Positions 47,640-61,246 of a DNA stretch of 64,000 nt are shown piece by piece; position 1 is the first letter of the stretch, and each line of letters starts with the position of its first letter. Made by a program: the position numbers and the translations under genes. Origin of the DNA: Terebella lapidaria (lineage: Eukaryota > Annelida > Polychaeta > Terebellida > Terebellidae); the NCBI GenBank assembly GCA_949152475.1, contig OX424568.1, positions 7,725,667-7,789,666 of the forward strand, written 5' to 3'. The notes under the pieces were generated by a model. That model did no database searches. It saw only the letters and a list, made by a program, of their open reading frames with translations, and was not told the origin of the DNA.

Positions 47640-48330
47640 AAACGGCACAGATCAACATATTCCATCAAGTAATAAGGATATCGACGAATTATGCATGCGT
47701 TGGATAATGTGTATGCTGTGGAAAATATCCATGTGTAAATTTATGCCAATTCCAATAAATAAACTGTGGACAAATAACGAGTGGAGGAAATTGACTCCAA
47801 AAATTAGTACGAACATGGAGCCGGGGACCAAGGGAATGTCGGACCTGTTTCCTACTAAAGTGCGACTAAAAAGATCTAAATATTATAAAAAGTATATATA
47901 TACAATTTCTTTAATGAAATAATCACAACGAAAATTTGTCAAAACAACAGATAATGGAAGATATTTTGATAGGAGATCGGAAATTTGGATATTGGAATTA
48001 TTACTTAATGTTTCAATTTTGTAATTGATGACTCGGCTCCAATGCGAAAACGCACCAATTTAGAAGAGTATTGTGTTTGTCCGATTATAACCATGTTCAC
48101 GATAATCCAAACTCAACTAAATTCAGTATATCAAATAAAGATAGAATACAGTATGTGTATTCAAGAGACATCAATATATTTAACTGTGTCGAGTGAGCTT
48201 GCGGCACACAAAAATCTCACCACTGGACAACAGGAGCCGTGATCTTATTATTTGTCAAGTTGACAGAGGCCAAGTGAACAACATAATTTCAAATCACTCA
48301 ATCGGGGTAAATCTTATTTATTCGTTTACA
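47640..48330. other. No gene seen
   Basis: AT-rich DNA without a supported frame. Confidence 0.45.
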
Positions 48331-48549
48331 GCATTGACGTCTTGATGACCTGGTGCCTTTGGGTAGGCCACAAGCAGGCGTGTGCCAGTGTTTCTCTGCG
48401 TGACGGGGAGAAACTCACAATGGTTACGCATGACCTCCGAAAACGGGAACTACAATAGGGCGGTAAGTATCTGGCGTTGTACCGCGTTACCTAATTGCAA
48501 AGCATGCGGTCCTTTGCTTGGTGCTCCATGCAGTAGTGGACTCGCAGTA

Positions 48550-49090
48550 GATCGTGATGCTACCATAGCTTTGGCTTACACTGTTCTATGGGGCACGTTC
48601 GCAATGGGACAAATGGATAGTAGAAGGTTTGCACGTGTTGAACCACTTGTGGGGCCATCTCAGAAAATGTGTTGCTGTGGGCAATGTAGTACAGGGAATA
48701 ACTTTCGAAGGGGTAGCTCACCATCTCTGTAACGAAGTCGGGGTATAATTCCATGGAGCTGAAGACCATAACAATGCCCTGCAGGCCGACTTGCACTGGT
48801 AACCATCTCTCACGGAAGGTGTCGGCGATTCAGTGCCTCCAGCCAACCTGCTGATCATAGCTGGAGCTTGTGGCTGGTAAGGCGGTCGGTCTCCCATACC
48901 ACGCTTGCACGGCCTCTGCGTTGGTCAGCTGGCGGCATACATCACATTTAAATTAAGGCAGGGGACACATGCGAGCTGGAGGGCACGGCGATTGCTCCAG
49001 GCCTGTAAATGGTCGGGATGACTCTCCATTATGTCCGTGACCATGTCGAAAATATCAGAATAATCACCTGCGGTGTTCTGTGGGGGTATT
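48550..49090 (-). pseudogene. Coding-like GC-rich remnant, unrecognised
   Basis: Base composition rises here relative to the flanks. On the minus strand AGDYSDIFDMVTDIMESHPD and LQAWSNRRALQLACVPCLNL read like protein until a stop near 48930. In another minus frame LTNAEAVQAWYGRP and, later, VGLQGIVMVFSSMELYPDFV and YYIAHSNTFSEMAPQVVQHV continue with one stop between. I do not recognise the family. It may be a frameshifted mobile-element or host-gene remnant, or chance in GC-rich DNA. Confidence 0.35.
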
Positions 49091-49714
49091 GTTCGCCAGG
49101 GGTTCTTGTTCTGGAGTAGGAACTAGCGGGTGCTATCGGAGTGGGGTGTCTCTCCCCAATCCATGGCAGCGCCGGTATCAGGCGTATTCATTTTCTCGGG
49201 TGAAAGGCCAGTTGAATAAAGTTGCATATTCTACAAGTAAACCAGTCTTGCCGGTGGCCAGGAAACTTTCCACGTGTATGGAATCACGGGCCACGGACCG
49301 GTTCATAAGCTGGAAAAGGCGAATCCAATTTTTCACCAGTAGGGAAGTTATTGTGGGGGATAAATACCGGGGTAAACTGGCGAATTCAACTAAATATATA
49401 CAGTGTAACATATTACACCTGATATATTGGCATCATTATACCAAGTTGTTCCATATAGTAATCACGTTTGCGTGAAAACTGCGCATCCATTTCTCGCCTG
49501 AATGCCTTCGATGGGCAGCGTTTGTTTGACATGAAATTTACGATAACTTACGATATGGTATTGAGTGCCGGGCGTCAAATAAGTGTATGTGTCGTATAGT
49601 AGGCAAACGGTGCTCGAGAACTGAGAACTGAGGGGTGTTTGAAAACTTAATTTGCTGGAGTTTTGCAGCGTTAGATAGAATATCAAGATTTACCTGATAA
49701 TTAAAACTAGTGAA

Positions 49715-51880
49715 ACCTAGACGGCTACCAGGAAACCAATCGTTTACTATCAGGGATTTGGTAGCACTGCATTTCCGGGGCTTCTCCAGTATCATGACAC
49801 GTGACAAGCCACACAAAAAAATGTTTGTCAGGTGCCCAACTTAGCACGAACCTGGTAGTAATGCGTCTCTGGGAGTTATTTGGTAATTCTAGATGCATTG
49901 ATTGTCCGAGCGCCATTCGCAAGGACTCAGCACGGACATTTAAGGCAAGTGGGCCGGTAAAGTTTCGATCGGGGGTAGTGATCTGCCTGTACCTACGAAG
50001 CCACACCCTGTCTGTGTTCTTTCATTCCGCCCTGAAGTTCGTAGCCACTGTCAGAACGTGCCTCCTTCAAGGACACTGAGAACCCTAACATCGCAGGATA
50101 CACTCTCTGCATAATGTGCAGTGATTGTATCAGTACCATAAGCCTCTGTCGTACGTCACAGTTTGTGCCTCTTATATCAAATACTGTCTGCCCAATAATC
50201 TAGATATGATTCCACGATGGAGTCATATACAATTTGCTGCCCTTGCCTATCAAATTTTTTCATATCGATTGTAACCGTTGTGGACACTCTGATAGCATTT
50301 TATTTACTCTACTAAGTATACAAAATCGACTGTATTGCACGTGAAACAAATATATTGGATTGCAAGAAAAAATGATTTGTTTTATACCATAAAAAGTGAA
50401 GTACTACACCGATGTTTTTGTGGACAAACTGGTCTCTCAAGTGTTGAAATGTTGTTGATGTTGTTGCACATGTGTGTAGATTTGGAATTTGGACGATCTA
50501 ACCGAGGCATGACCATGAAAACCTGTCTTCATCCCATATTTGATCGGGCTTTGTTTCTACTAAAATAAAACATATTTGTTTGGAATTGGCATCATAAAAT
50601 GTTGGTTGTATTGGTGGTCATGGGATATACATACAGTCATACACGACTCATTACTCGACATAACCTTTTTACACATATTATCAGATAGCATGCTGATATA
50701 AGAATAACACACTTTGCTTAAAGCTGCTGCCTTCGAATGTATGCAATATTTTTTTCGAAACCAATTTTCTGTTAATCACATCTAATGCAACATAACAAAA
50801 GGTGTGCTCAATGATTTTGACGATTACAGTCCATCCGAGTTGTCTTTTCATCCGTTTTCGTGCCCATTTTGTACCGGTTTTGTAAATAAACAAACGAAGT
50901 GTATCCATCAAACCTGAATGTAAACAAATGCTCAAATCGCGCTTAAAAGTCCACATCGATTACATTTTCCAGTTCGTATGTGCATATATAGTGTAGTTAT
51001 GAGAAAATAATCAGTGATATACCATGGTGTTCGTGGAATTGTCAGTCTATCTCGCACTTCTATGCTTTGTTTACACCTGCGTGTGATGGATACAGTTCCT
51101 GTATTTACGCGATAACCGCCTGTTCAAATGAGCAAAATTTCCCTGAGGACTGGGGATTTTCATAATATTTGATGTATGTTTCATTCAGTTAGTTTAGCAT
51201 GTTTAATATGAAATATTTTTTTCAAAAAATATTGACCGGTTTCGAAGGCAGCTGCTTCAATTTATCCATACATTTTACTTTTCTCTTGAAGATAAAGTAG
51301 AATCAATTAGCGTTGGGTACTATAATTACACCTCTTGCTGATATGACCATCTAACGATTACTACAACAATCTACATGATAAGAGTTATCTTTTAGCGGGA
51401 GCCGCCATCAAGATCCCGTTCACACACATCCGGTGTCCATTGGAGAAATCATGTCAAGGATATCCACACTTCCCCGACTCATATCATCCCACTCTGAAAG
51501 CCGAAACCCATTGTGATATGCTTCCCCTTGTCTCGGCATGCGATTTTTTATCTCACGCCAAATCAAATTAGTGGCCGGAAGCATGCGCCAATCACTACCA
51601 CGTCTGATGCTGACATTCTCTATTAGATGGGAAATATCGAGGTAGTGAACGGATATGTCCTTGACCACTGCCTAATATAAATTTGATGTACATAGTGCAA
51701 GACAGGTCACATAGTTTGTATAACCACAGCTCTCATTTTATTTCTGCTTGGTTTCTGGTGCACAGTCAGAAAACAATTGTTTCGTCGGTTCTTCCGAAGG
51801 ATTCGATTGGTGCTGAGTCAATAATAATGGCATGATAATGGTATGGATAATTAACTTTTTCTGTAAGATACCACTGACTG
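49715..51880 (+). repeat. R1 repeat, copy D
   Basis: The longest uninterrupted R1 stretch: 'AGGAAACCAATCGTTTACTA', 'CCTTCAAGGACACTGAGAAC', the S-like segment 'GATCGGGCTTTGTTTCTACT' (about 50542), 'GGAAGCATGCGCCAATCACT' and 'TTTTCTGTAAGATACCACTG'. No transposon end is evident at its edges. Confidence 0.7.
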
Positions 51881-53461
51881 TATGATCGATAGATTTCTTC
51901 TCCTGTGTGAATTCCGACTAGGTCGTTGTGTGTTATTCACAGCTGGGCGATGCCAATTAATAGATCTACTACGAAACGTATAGTGGACTGTGCATTGCTT
52001 ATATAAAATACCCCAATGAGCTACATCTTTCACTAACTAGTATGTTTTCTATTAATATTTCCAGTCTCATGTGTTTTCAAGTCTCGCTACATATTCAGGT
52101 AGAGAATGAATTCGGAACATGACCAAGTACATTTGTAGAGACTGTTAAACATTATTAGCATACCAGATGGATCAATATGTTTGAAACGCACCGGTATGTG
52201 CCAGTAGCATTTTCATATTGTTAAACACTACGCTGAAAATTACATACCCGAATGATAGAACATCGTTAATGTTTAGTAAGTATCGAAGTGTTTCCTCTCA
52301 ATTCCTCTCTAATAACGCATATGAGACCATGTGTGTATGTATGTTTGTGTGGACTACTAGACTGTGAGATTACACGATGTACTTTCTGTGCAATGAATGT
52401 TCGATTTTTCGTTTAGTTCAATGAAATAAATGACTAGCATAGAGACATTTATGTTTAAACACAACAGGTGACTCCTCATTCACGAGAGGTGGGTGGACGT
52501 CGAGATATGCCTGAAAGTGGTCTTAAACGTCGGGGTAGTCTCTTGCGACAGGGATATTGTCAGAGAAGTCACCGTGAATCTAGCATGCCATTGTTGATTA
52601 CTTCACCTGTACATTGATCGCTATGACTTCCGATACATTTGGCATCACCATAGGAGGGTACATCCGGGGGTCAAGAAAATTATCAATCAAACGCGATTGT
52701 ATGTGATAGGAAGGTTTTCTGACTCTACGTGTAGAACCTATCTTCCAAGGCTGCTGGTTTCGCGCACGACCTGGCAAAGTGACATTGGTAAATCGATCAG
52801 CAGACGACCACAATCTGTCCACTCGGCGTCTTGTACCGCACCCGTAGAGTTGTCGTTATAATGTCACTCGGTTACGGTTGTCTTTTTGCGTGATGTTTTC
52901 AGTAGTACAGTAGGTATAATCTTCACACAGACGCGACCACCTAAATATACAGGTGCATACTCGAGCAAATGTATAGTAGCCACGAGATGTGATTATTATA
53001 TTGCATTTCAATGCCTTTTAGCTTCCGATTTTCCTGGGGTGAGGCACCCCGGGTGTCTGATTTAATTTGTCACAAACGCAAATGTCATTCCACACAGACA
53101 TATTTCCATAACGATTTGAAAGCCCATTTTCACATGGTATAAGACAAAGGTAAAGATGTATTCTTCGATCGACTTCAAAACACTGAATATTCAGTATATA
53201 GCAATGTCATATTACAATAATTTATATAAATCATGTCGTTGGGTAATTTGATGTATGTTTCATTAAAATATGTTATTAGAATATCATGGCATATTTTTAC
53301 TAAATTTCGCCAGAGGCAACTACCAAAACTACACCCAGGTCCAGTGTAATCTGATTTTTGACAATATCAAGTTTGGTTAATTACACTAATCTATTTGGAG
53401 TGAGGAGCTAATGCAAGTCAAAACATCAGAGTATTACTATTACTATATCATGTATCACTTA
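51881..53461. other. No gene seen; 3' flank of the GPCR gene
   Basis: AT-rich DNA. The part nearest 53461 is likely beyond the receptor gene's 3' end. Confidence 0.45.
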
Positions 53462-53467
53462 TTTATT
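53462..53467 (-). promoter_or_regulatory. Candidate AATAAA polyadenylation signal of the GPCR gene
   Basis: TTTATT on the plus strand is AATAAA on the minus strand, 82 bases past the receptor stop codon. Confidence 0.5.
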
Positions 53468-53549
53468 TGAACACAAATCTCGCATATTACAACATATACA
53501 TGATATACTTCTATAATTACAGACTGGACGATATATGTTACAATTAGTG

Positions 53550-54605
53550 CTAAGTCCGCGATACACCATTTGTAGCACGACACATTTCGTACGAACTGTC
53601 CATTGCGGTCGATTTACTGCGAAATTTCGCAATGCAGAGAGTTTCCAGAAATATCTTGCGAAAACTCTTGCCGAACAAACAATAGATAACGAAGTTACAA
53701 GATGAGTTAAGTACAACCAACGTATCGCTCAGCTTGGTGTAATAAAAGTGAAAATGTCCGCAGTCTCTATCAGTGTTGCTAAGGGCAGCCCAGAAGATCT
53801 GGTTGGCCAGAGCCGGAGTTTGACAAATGATAAATACACAGACAATAACGATTATACACAGAGTTATGTGATCCTCTTTTGGCCTGTGCCCCGTCAATGT
53901 TTCTTTACGTTTTTTGACGGCCTTCAGACTGCGAATGAGCCTCGTATTCATGTATCCCAGACTCAGCAATGGAATGATGTACATCACAGGAAAATAAAGT
54001 ACGTTCGAGTAAATTATTTGGTAGAGTTTGCTGTCGCCTAAAATTGCTGGACGCGAAGTGTCGTTTGGAGATGATGAGTTGCCACTGTCAATGCTCGTGT
54101 TTTTGGTGGAGTGAGGGGATAATGCCAACGGTTGGTGTTCAAAGAACCTTGGCACATTATACAAAACAGACAGAACTATTACAAGACACACCTGCAAGTG
54201 AACACCATTGTCGTTTTTGCGGATCGATCTCATTGGCCGGCAGACGGCACAGAACCTGTTCAAGGTCACGAGGACGGTCATCCAGATGGTCGCCGTGTGT
54301 GTCATCATCGCTATCGGCCACACATATATAATCATCTGGTCACAGATCTCGTGAAAGTGCAGCATGTGTCCAGTGTAAGGGTGGATTGCGGGGAATGAGT
54401 AAATCAGTAATGTCGTAATCAGTAAGATAGAATCCAATATGGCCATGCATTGCAAGAGGAACACAGTGGATGTATCAGTTCTGTGCTTACACAGTACCAT
54501 GACTGATGTCGCGTTTCCAATCAGTCCCGCGATACAAATCAGACCGATCAAAATCGCACACACGACGAAATCGAAGAGCAAGCAGGAATTATTCATGGGC
54601 TCCAT
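53550..54605 (-). CDS. FMRFamide-receptor-like class A GPCR, single exon
   Basis: A 351-residue, seven-helix protein predicted to sit in the plasma membrane and couple a neuropeptide signal to G proteins. The start ATG lies in a strong context (CCACCATGG). Landmarks: GN at 30-31 (helix 1), D58 in LDSILL (helix 2), C88 before helix 3, NRF at 116-118 in place of DRY, YNVPRFFE at 149-156, P212 in helix 5, CQTP at 261-264 in helix 6 in place of CWxP, and NSSCNFVIY at 300-308 in place of NPxxY. These variants match invertebrate FMRFamide receptors as I know them. The loop after helix 4 (157-196) has three N-glycosylation sequons (NTS, NSS, NDT) but no cysteine to pair with C88. It is intact, without breaks. 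The ligand is not shown by the sequence; a related RFamide or other peptide is possible. Confidence 0.88.
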   Translation of the reverse strand: MEPMNNSCLLFDFVVCAILIGLICIAGLIGNATSVMVLCKHRTDTSTVFLLQCMAILDSILLITTLLIYSFPAIHPYTGHMLHFHEICDQMIIYVWPIAMMTHTATIWMTVLVTLNRFCAVCRPMRSIRKNDNGVHLQVCLVIVLSVLYNVPRFFEHQPLALSPHSTKNTSIDSGNSSSPNDTSRPAILGDSKLYQIIYSNVLYFPVMYIIPLLSLGYMNTRLIRSLKAVKKRKETLTGHRPKEDHITLCIIVIVCVFIICQTPALANQIFWAALSNTDRDCGHFHFYYTKLSDTLVVLNSSCNFVIYCLFGKSFRKIFLETLCIAKFRSKSTAMDSSYEMCRATNGVSRT

Positions 54606-57600
54606 GGTGGGTGGCTCTTTGCGTGACAGAGATATGATGAATTCTTTGATTTACGACGGGTATTTCCACCTGATCGTTAATCACGCCCCCGGTCTTCGAG
54701 TTGTTTGTGGCTCTTAGCCCAAGAGAGAAAGTCCCGTCCTATCGTACTCCACTCTTTTTAAGCGCTTTGTTCATTTTTTCAACAAGCTATATCCATTATT
54801 TTGTGCCTCACATTGTGATCAGTTTTTTTTTGCAAGACAAAGTCAATTTCTCGGGTAACGACCTGCAAAATGATGATGTACTGTCATAGCCATCAACTCA
54901 TTATGGTACCGGAAGGAAGTCGACTTGAGCTAACCATGAGTTGGAAACATCAGTCGCAGTCCGCGATAAAAATGTGATTTGCGACAGAAGCACACCAATG
55001 ATCAAAGGTCTCTTGCCGTGAAATTGCAGCACTTTATAGACGGTTCTAATTTTCAGTGAATCCTAGTTGGCGTGGCACGTAGGCTACCCGACATCACAAT
55101 CCACATCAATCGACTTTCAATGATTGGAGGTCCTTCCCTTCCATATAAGAGGCAGCATCGATTCAAGAATCGATATCAGTTACATAATCCGACATGGTGT
55201 CTCCACGGTCTCTGCATCTGCAAGTAATGACGAATAATGAAAAATTCACGAGACTGGCTCTCGGTCTAACTTTGACGCCGAATGGTTATCTGAAAAGAAA
55301 CTTCCTAATCAATTCTCTACCAACAATTTTCACATACCGGCTTCCACTAAATCCTCGAGAAATGTGTCCAACATCCGAAACTTTTCCCGCTAATCAGTAG
55401 TCAATCGGCGCATTGAGCGCAACTACGCGTTTACAAGACCTTAAATGCAGTCAGTCCCCTGTTTGTCGTCATGATGTCTCCGCCCGCCGCGCGGATTAGA
55501 CCCTCTCGCTCGCTCTGGCCGGAGCGTTCTTTATGGCCCATGCGATGGCAGCCAAGCCACAAAATATCGACAGACTGTTGGATTCAGGTAATCGCTGTTT
55601 TATCCCTGGTGGGAATATCTGAGGGAGTTCCCGGACGAATTGTTTCCTGTCCTCTCGTGTGGCTTCTGAAAAAAAATATGATGGACAGTACTAGCCTATA
55701 TCAATCGTTCAGTAAAATAAGTGCAATGCAAACTAACACAATCACCGTTGAATAAAAATAATAATCCTGTATGCGTTCTGAATGAACTAGTTTATGCTTA
55801 CTTTTTCTGTAAATACTATACTAATTTTCAATTAATGTCAAAGTAAATAATGAATGTATGTTTACCTAGTGGGCTACCACAACTCGCGTATATTGTGAGA
55901 AGTCTGTTATTTACAGCTTCACGTGTATAGAATGACGACCACTTACATTATCATTCTACCATTGGCAATGAATATCCTATGTATATGTAGCATAGTAGCA
56001 GAACCAACACTAACACATGCCGAATTATTAAGTGTGTGAATTCTGCTTTGGTATTTGTTCCCATGAATGGCAGTGAGTGGAGTATTTAGTATCTAGCAAA
56101 ATACTGTTGCTTGCGGCTTAAGATAAGTTCGATTTTACGAACTGACAAAAGCGAGTCTCTTTGTGCTCTTTCCGTGTGTTCATTGCGCTGTTTTGTTGAG
56201 GATCGGGATTAGAATTATCCTCTTCTCGAGGAGATGCTCGTAAAGTATCCCGATATCCCGACCACACGGTGTAACGGATTTACAAAGAACGCGTCTCCGC
56301 AACTGGTCTGAATATGTGTGAAAACAAGTAATCGCCCTTCCCGAGGAAATCATTAACTCACAAATATCGAGGAATATCAGCCTACATCTTGCCCGGCACA
56401 AAAGAATAAAACACGGTGAGAGAACATGCAACGTATTTCTTCCATTTGCGAAGTATCTTGAGTTATGTCATATTATCTCATCTTCGCTGCAGGGCAACAA
56501 TGGTCGCTGTAAACAATATATAGGCGGCTGGCTTCTATCTTGGGGCGATCCTCTCTCCATTTACTGGACATTTCTAGCAGCAAATGCCAAAGAAAATATA
56601 TCTTAGCAGTTAGTGGGAACATGACCAGTATGTATACGGAGAGTGTCTGAATAATCACACTTTTCAACCAGATCAGAGATGAATAAATTATTGGTACAAG
56701 CTCGTGAAAGCGTACCGTCCTATCAATTTCGCCGTCCAAACCCGTGGAACCTAAAACGCCACATGACAACCGGATATTCCAACACCTACCACCACGTCCA
56801 TTGCCGGTATAAGTCGGTTATATTGATCATGCGCAACACGATATCATTGTCCAAGAAAATATACCCATTCGAATCGAGACGAAAGTAGTTCAAATACAAT
56901 GTAAGACAAAAAATGAAATCATGAAATGGATTCACATGAGGACAAAGGACTAGCCAGGCAAATTCGATTCCGATACGACACGCACGCCAAGGAGAAGACC
57001 GGGACCATGACAGATGCTGGCAAACTGTTTAGAAAAGCAATCAGTTCGAGGCTGGTAAGACATATTCTGAAATTCGATTGCGCTTCACTACATTACATCA
57101 CTACATTCGCTTCATTAACAGAACGTCAAAATAAATATCGGACATTGTAAACAACAAGCCTTGACAGACGTAATACGAAACCTACTGAATGTTTCTGCTG
57201 CGGCAAGGAAGATCCAGTGCAAGGCTCCCACCTCCTTCATCAAATGACAAATATACAGGTGCATGTTATATCCTTGACTTTCCGCCGAGACTCTTATTCC
57301 ATGAAAAAAGTTCAGGTTAGATAGAACGACCCCTTATCAGCTTGACCCTCAATTTGACCGCAGTCACGACTTCGTGAACAATGGGTTGTGTCCAAATTGC
57401 TGTGTAATTTGATCTGCAATCTGCGACACACTGGTGATTTTTTATGATCGGAAATGCAAACCAGAAATGCACACGCCTGATGCAGGCAAACGGTAGTGAC
57501 AACGCCCTCCATAATATCCGGTAAAAAATTATATCGTTAGTTTTGTAGTTTTCCATACGGGAATAAATACACGAATAACGTGACGATATGAATGTATTGA

Positions 57601-58345
57601 CAGGTAGAATGTCAACATGTGGTAAATGACCATTTATCACACATTATAAATGCGGGGTGTACAAAAAAGCTGAGCAAATAGCAGGAACGCTACACTACAT
57701 GTAGCATGTCGGGTATGATGTTATATGTATAATTCTACCCTTATTAACACACAGTTAGCACTACCTACATATCGCTCAACATTCTCTGCATTCGAATAGT
57801 ATAGGAGCAGCAAGCAATGGAACACAAAAAGAGATGGCATGTTTGGTTCACACCGTGTGGATACCTCTGGCGCATATGACTCTTTCCCATATTCTGCCCT
57901 CATTTGTACCACAAGGCACCTGGGGCCAGGATTCCCTTCAATAGGATCAAATTGTAACATTGTATCCCGTAATTCGAGGTCCAAAGTATCAAACAGAACA
58001 GTAGGTGTTAGATGAAGCACCAGACTTTCTAGATAAAAAAAACGCCCTTAGAGACTATCAGTTTTCTGACATTAGAATGACTATCTATTAACAGTAGTCG
58101 CAGATTTATCTGAAATAGGTCGAACAGACCAGTATCATAATAAACAGTTAAAGGCTAAAGTGTTTACGCACATTGGCAGAATTGGGACACATAAACATTG
58201 ACATATGTAACTATGTCTGTATCTGCAGAAAGGAATGCCACAACTAATCCAGTAACAATCGTCAATTTCTAGATGAAAGATAGAGTCTGGTCATAGTAAG
58301 AAATTTATTAGTTTTGGCACATGAAAATAGAGTGAATCGTATGAA
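54606..58345. other. No gene seen; GPCR upstream region
   Basis: TTAAAAAG on the minus strand (54753-54762) is a weak TATA-like candidate about 150 bases before the receptor ATG. A GC-rich patch at 55470-55540 (CTCGCTCGCTCTGG) stands out from AT-rich surroundings but no frame is convincing. Confidence 0.4.
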
Positions 58346-58349
58346 TTAA

Positions 58350-59070
58350 CGTGGTTTTTACAGCATGTTGATATCCTAATTGGTGCCAAAGATGATTTAT
58401 TCAAATTATTTCCCGCCAAAATTAACACCTAATTTTGTATTTTAATTAGTATTCATGACGTCACACAAGTATAACTGTTTTAATTAGTTATATTCGGATG
58501 CTAAATCTGTGTCCTTTATATATATCAACACGAAATATTTTGTTGTATGGCATCCCAATGAAAAATATACCATACATATGTGTAGTCGAATATCGCCATA
58601 CCATCCATTCCTTAGATACTGTCCATAGCAACGCCGTTGCTAGGGACCTTTGCTCGTAACTAAAGAGAGTTATAATGAAAAGGTTATAATGAAAAGGCAT
58701 TTATTTCATGTTTTAAATGAAATAATGTATTTTTGACGAAAAATTAGCATATTCATGAAGTTTGGGCCCATAGCAACCACCGTTGCTAAGGGCAGTATTT
58801 CGGGCGTTGTTCACTTGGTGACGAAATTAGGTTAATAAATTCTGATTATGTTTAATACCAAACACGACAAAATAGTTAAGACTAAAAAAATGTAAACAAA
58901 AGGTGAAATATCAAGAGTTATATGTTGCTAATTATCTTAAAGTACTGGTGTGACGTCATGAATACTCATTATAATACTTAATTAGGTGTCAATTTTGGCG
59001 GGAAAGTACTACACAAATGTTGTTATAACTTTTTACCAAATTGAGATATCAACATTCTGTAAAAACTGCC
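58350..59070. mobile_element. 721-bp MITE/foldback element with TTAA flanks
   Basis: TTAA lies at 58346-58349 and 59071-59074. The ends CGTGGTTTTTACAGCATGTT and, reverse-complemented, GGCAGTTTTTACAGAATGTT are alike. Similarity of the arms continues over about 150 bp ('CCCGCCAAAATTAACACCTA', 'AGTATTCATGACGTCACAC'). Two copies of a self-complementary CATAGCAAC..GTTGCTA block lie inside (58622-58646 and 58769-58793). TTAA duplication fits piggyBac or Kolobok; no transposase. Confidence 0.8.
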
Positions 59071-59230
59071 TTAATCCATGAGTTACACATTTTATCACAT
59101 GTCAAAATTGAGACACTTTTCATTATGACTGGACCCCCACTTGAAGTTGGAAGAATTATAACGTGTCTGTCATAACGCGTGAAAAAAAACACAACTCGGA
59201 AATCCAGATAAGATTTGGTGCGTGTTTGAT

Positions 59231-59345
59231 GTAAGTACCAATCTATTACCACCACTACCACGTGGTTTTGATAATGATAATCATAAGAAACCCAGACTGG
59301 AACATTTTTGGAATAGAAACAAAGCTCGACGAAATAGTTTTTATC
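59231..59345 (-). repeat. Repeat S copy, diverged
   Basis: Begins at GTAAGTACCAATCTATTACC. In reverse complement it keeps TGGATAAAAACTAT and TCGTCGAGCTTTGTTTCTAT. Confidence 0.65.
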
Positions 59346-61246
59346 CAGACATACTAGCCAATGATGCTACACGTGCTTTATAGGACATGACTCATATTTC
59401 AATTTGTGACCGTACTTATTGTGTGTGAACCATGATAAAATATGGTTTCAGTTTAGGGACATGTTCGAAATTGATTAAATAAAACACCTTTCTTTGTCAT
59501 TTTATTTTTGTTCCTGTGTACTATCTGTTAATACACGTGTATATCAACTACTGATAACATGGATAGCGAAACAGATGTACATAGCATGAATAGACTTCTT
59601 GAATTTTTCTTATAAACTAACACAACATATTGTCATGATCAGTTTCGACGATGCTTATAATGAATGGATGGGTAAGTTTGTTCATCTGCATCACACAAAA
59701 CTTTACATGCTCACTCTCGAGATACCATCCTATGCACGATTCAATTGTTTAAGACACGATATATTATTATCGAAAGCGGTCCTTCGTGATCACAGACATA
59801 ATCCATGTGTCCTGCATGAACTCGAACTCGATAGGGCCTGATACTAGACAGAAATGCACAATACTGAACTAATTTCTGTCTCGCCAATTTTATTTATTGG
59901 TGTTTAAATTGGTTTAGACAGATCTAATGATTTGACTTATTATGTTTTAGAAGGCAGATATAGCTTCGGGAATCTCCGGAAGCACGTATACATGGTATAT
60001 GGTCATTACTTCATCTGCATATGGAAAATTGTCTGGGATCAAAAAAGTCATTATACAGGTTATATCTGCGTATCTCTCGCTAATCAACGTGTTTGTTGTG
60101 TTTAGTTCATGTGGTTGCTTATTCAATTTGAACGATTTCTAGATGAACCATATGTGAGACATATGGGTGAGAAAACCCAGAAATAAAAAAATGGGTAGTT
60201 TATTAACATGGTTATCACAAGGTATTAGGGGCATACCTATGTATGAAAATTCAAGGTATTCCATTCATTCCTAAACCTTTGCAAGCGATAGAACACGTAC
60301 AGAATGTAGCTTCTTATACTTAAAATATACCGGTATGCATAAAAAACTCAGTTTGTTTCCATGACTATATACACATTTATCCATTAAAGCTATAATCACT
60401 TTTAGAATTGACAAAATTTATTCATTCTGCGGTAGCTTTATTTTGTCTATAGAATGAGATATTGTACAAATTTGGGTCTGAAAATGTGTATTGCGTGCCT
60501 AAATTGAGTTGTCAGATCAAGATTCAAATCATTTTTTTCCTCAAAGCGGCCCGCATTGCGAGCGACATCTACACACAGTCTCGTGACGTCATTGGTATTT
60601 GTGTAGATACTGTGGCAACCGGCAATGTAGGCAGGCCGATCATTCTCTATCCACTGTTTTCATGCACGATTAACGGCAATTTTCTGAGTATCTGTTGTCG
60701 AACTGTGCCTATTTCCTATATATTCCTGACTCTCTCGAGATGTAGTTTCAAATTTGCGTGACAATCAATATCGCTAAATTTGGCTGATTTTAAAATTGAT
60801 TCCAACTTTAACCTATTCCGAAATGTTATCATAGATATGTTTACCTGCTGAAGACCCATCTGTTGAGTTCCTGGTCTCGATATCCGATTTATTCAGCGAT
60901 TTTTCTCCCAGTATAATGCCCATGTGTAATCTGCACTGACCACCATGCCAGATAACGAAACTATCTTTCCACAATATCACCTCGTACAGTGCAGTTCCAA
61001 GATCGGGATGACTTTCCACCGAGGAATTAACTAGATATCAAACTATATACAACAGATAACTCGTAGATACATCTGTCTTGTCTGCATTCTTCAATTGACT
61101 GGGGCAGCTAGTCCAGATACCTGATGGTGATCACCACACCTCGTAAAAACGCAATACACCATTGCCTAATCCATACACATTACCCAACTCGTCTGATGGC
61201 GTAATTGAACCAACATTGGAAAAGCGAAATTACGACCCATAGTATC
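59346..61246. other. No gene seen
   Basis: AT-rich DNA without a supported frame or clear repeat structure. Confidence 0.45.

Noticed and set aside
18580..51880. R1 as LTRs of a retrotransposon or endogenous retrovirus
   Set aside because: No primer-binding site, polypurine tract, gag or pol is seen; the copies are isolated and what lies between them are unrelated elements.
53748..54717. Several plus-strand open frames over the receptor gene
   Set aside because: They are antisense to a clearly coding single-exon GPCR and lack protein-like composition.
55471..55755. Small frame with an Arg/Trp-rich start as a secreted peptide
   Set aside because: The hydrophobic stretch is internal, no dibasic peptide repeats are present, and nothing else supports a gene.
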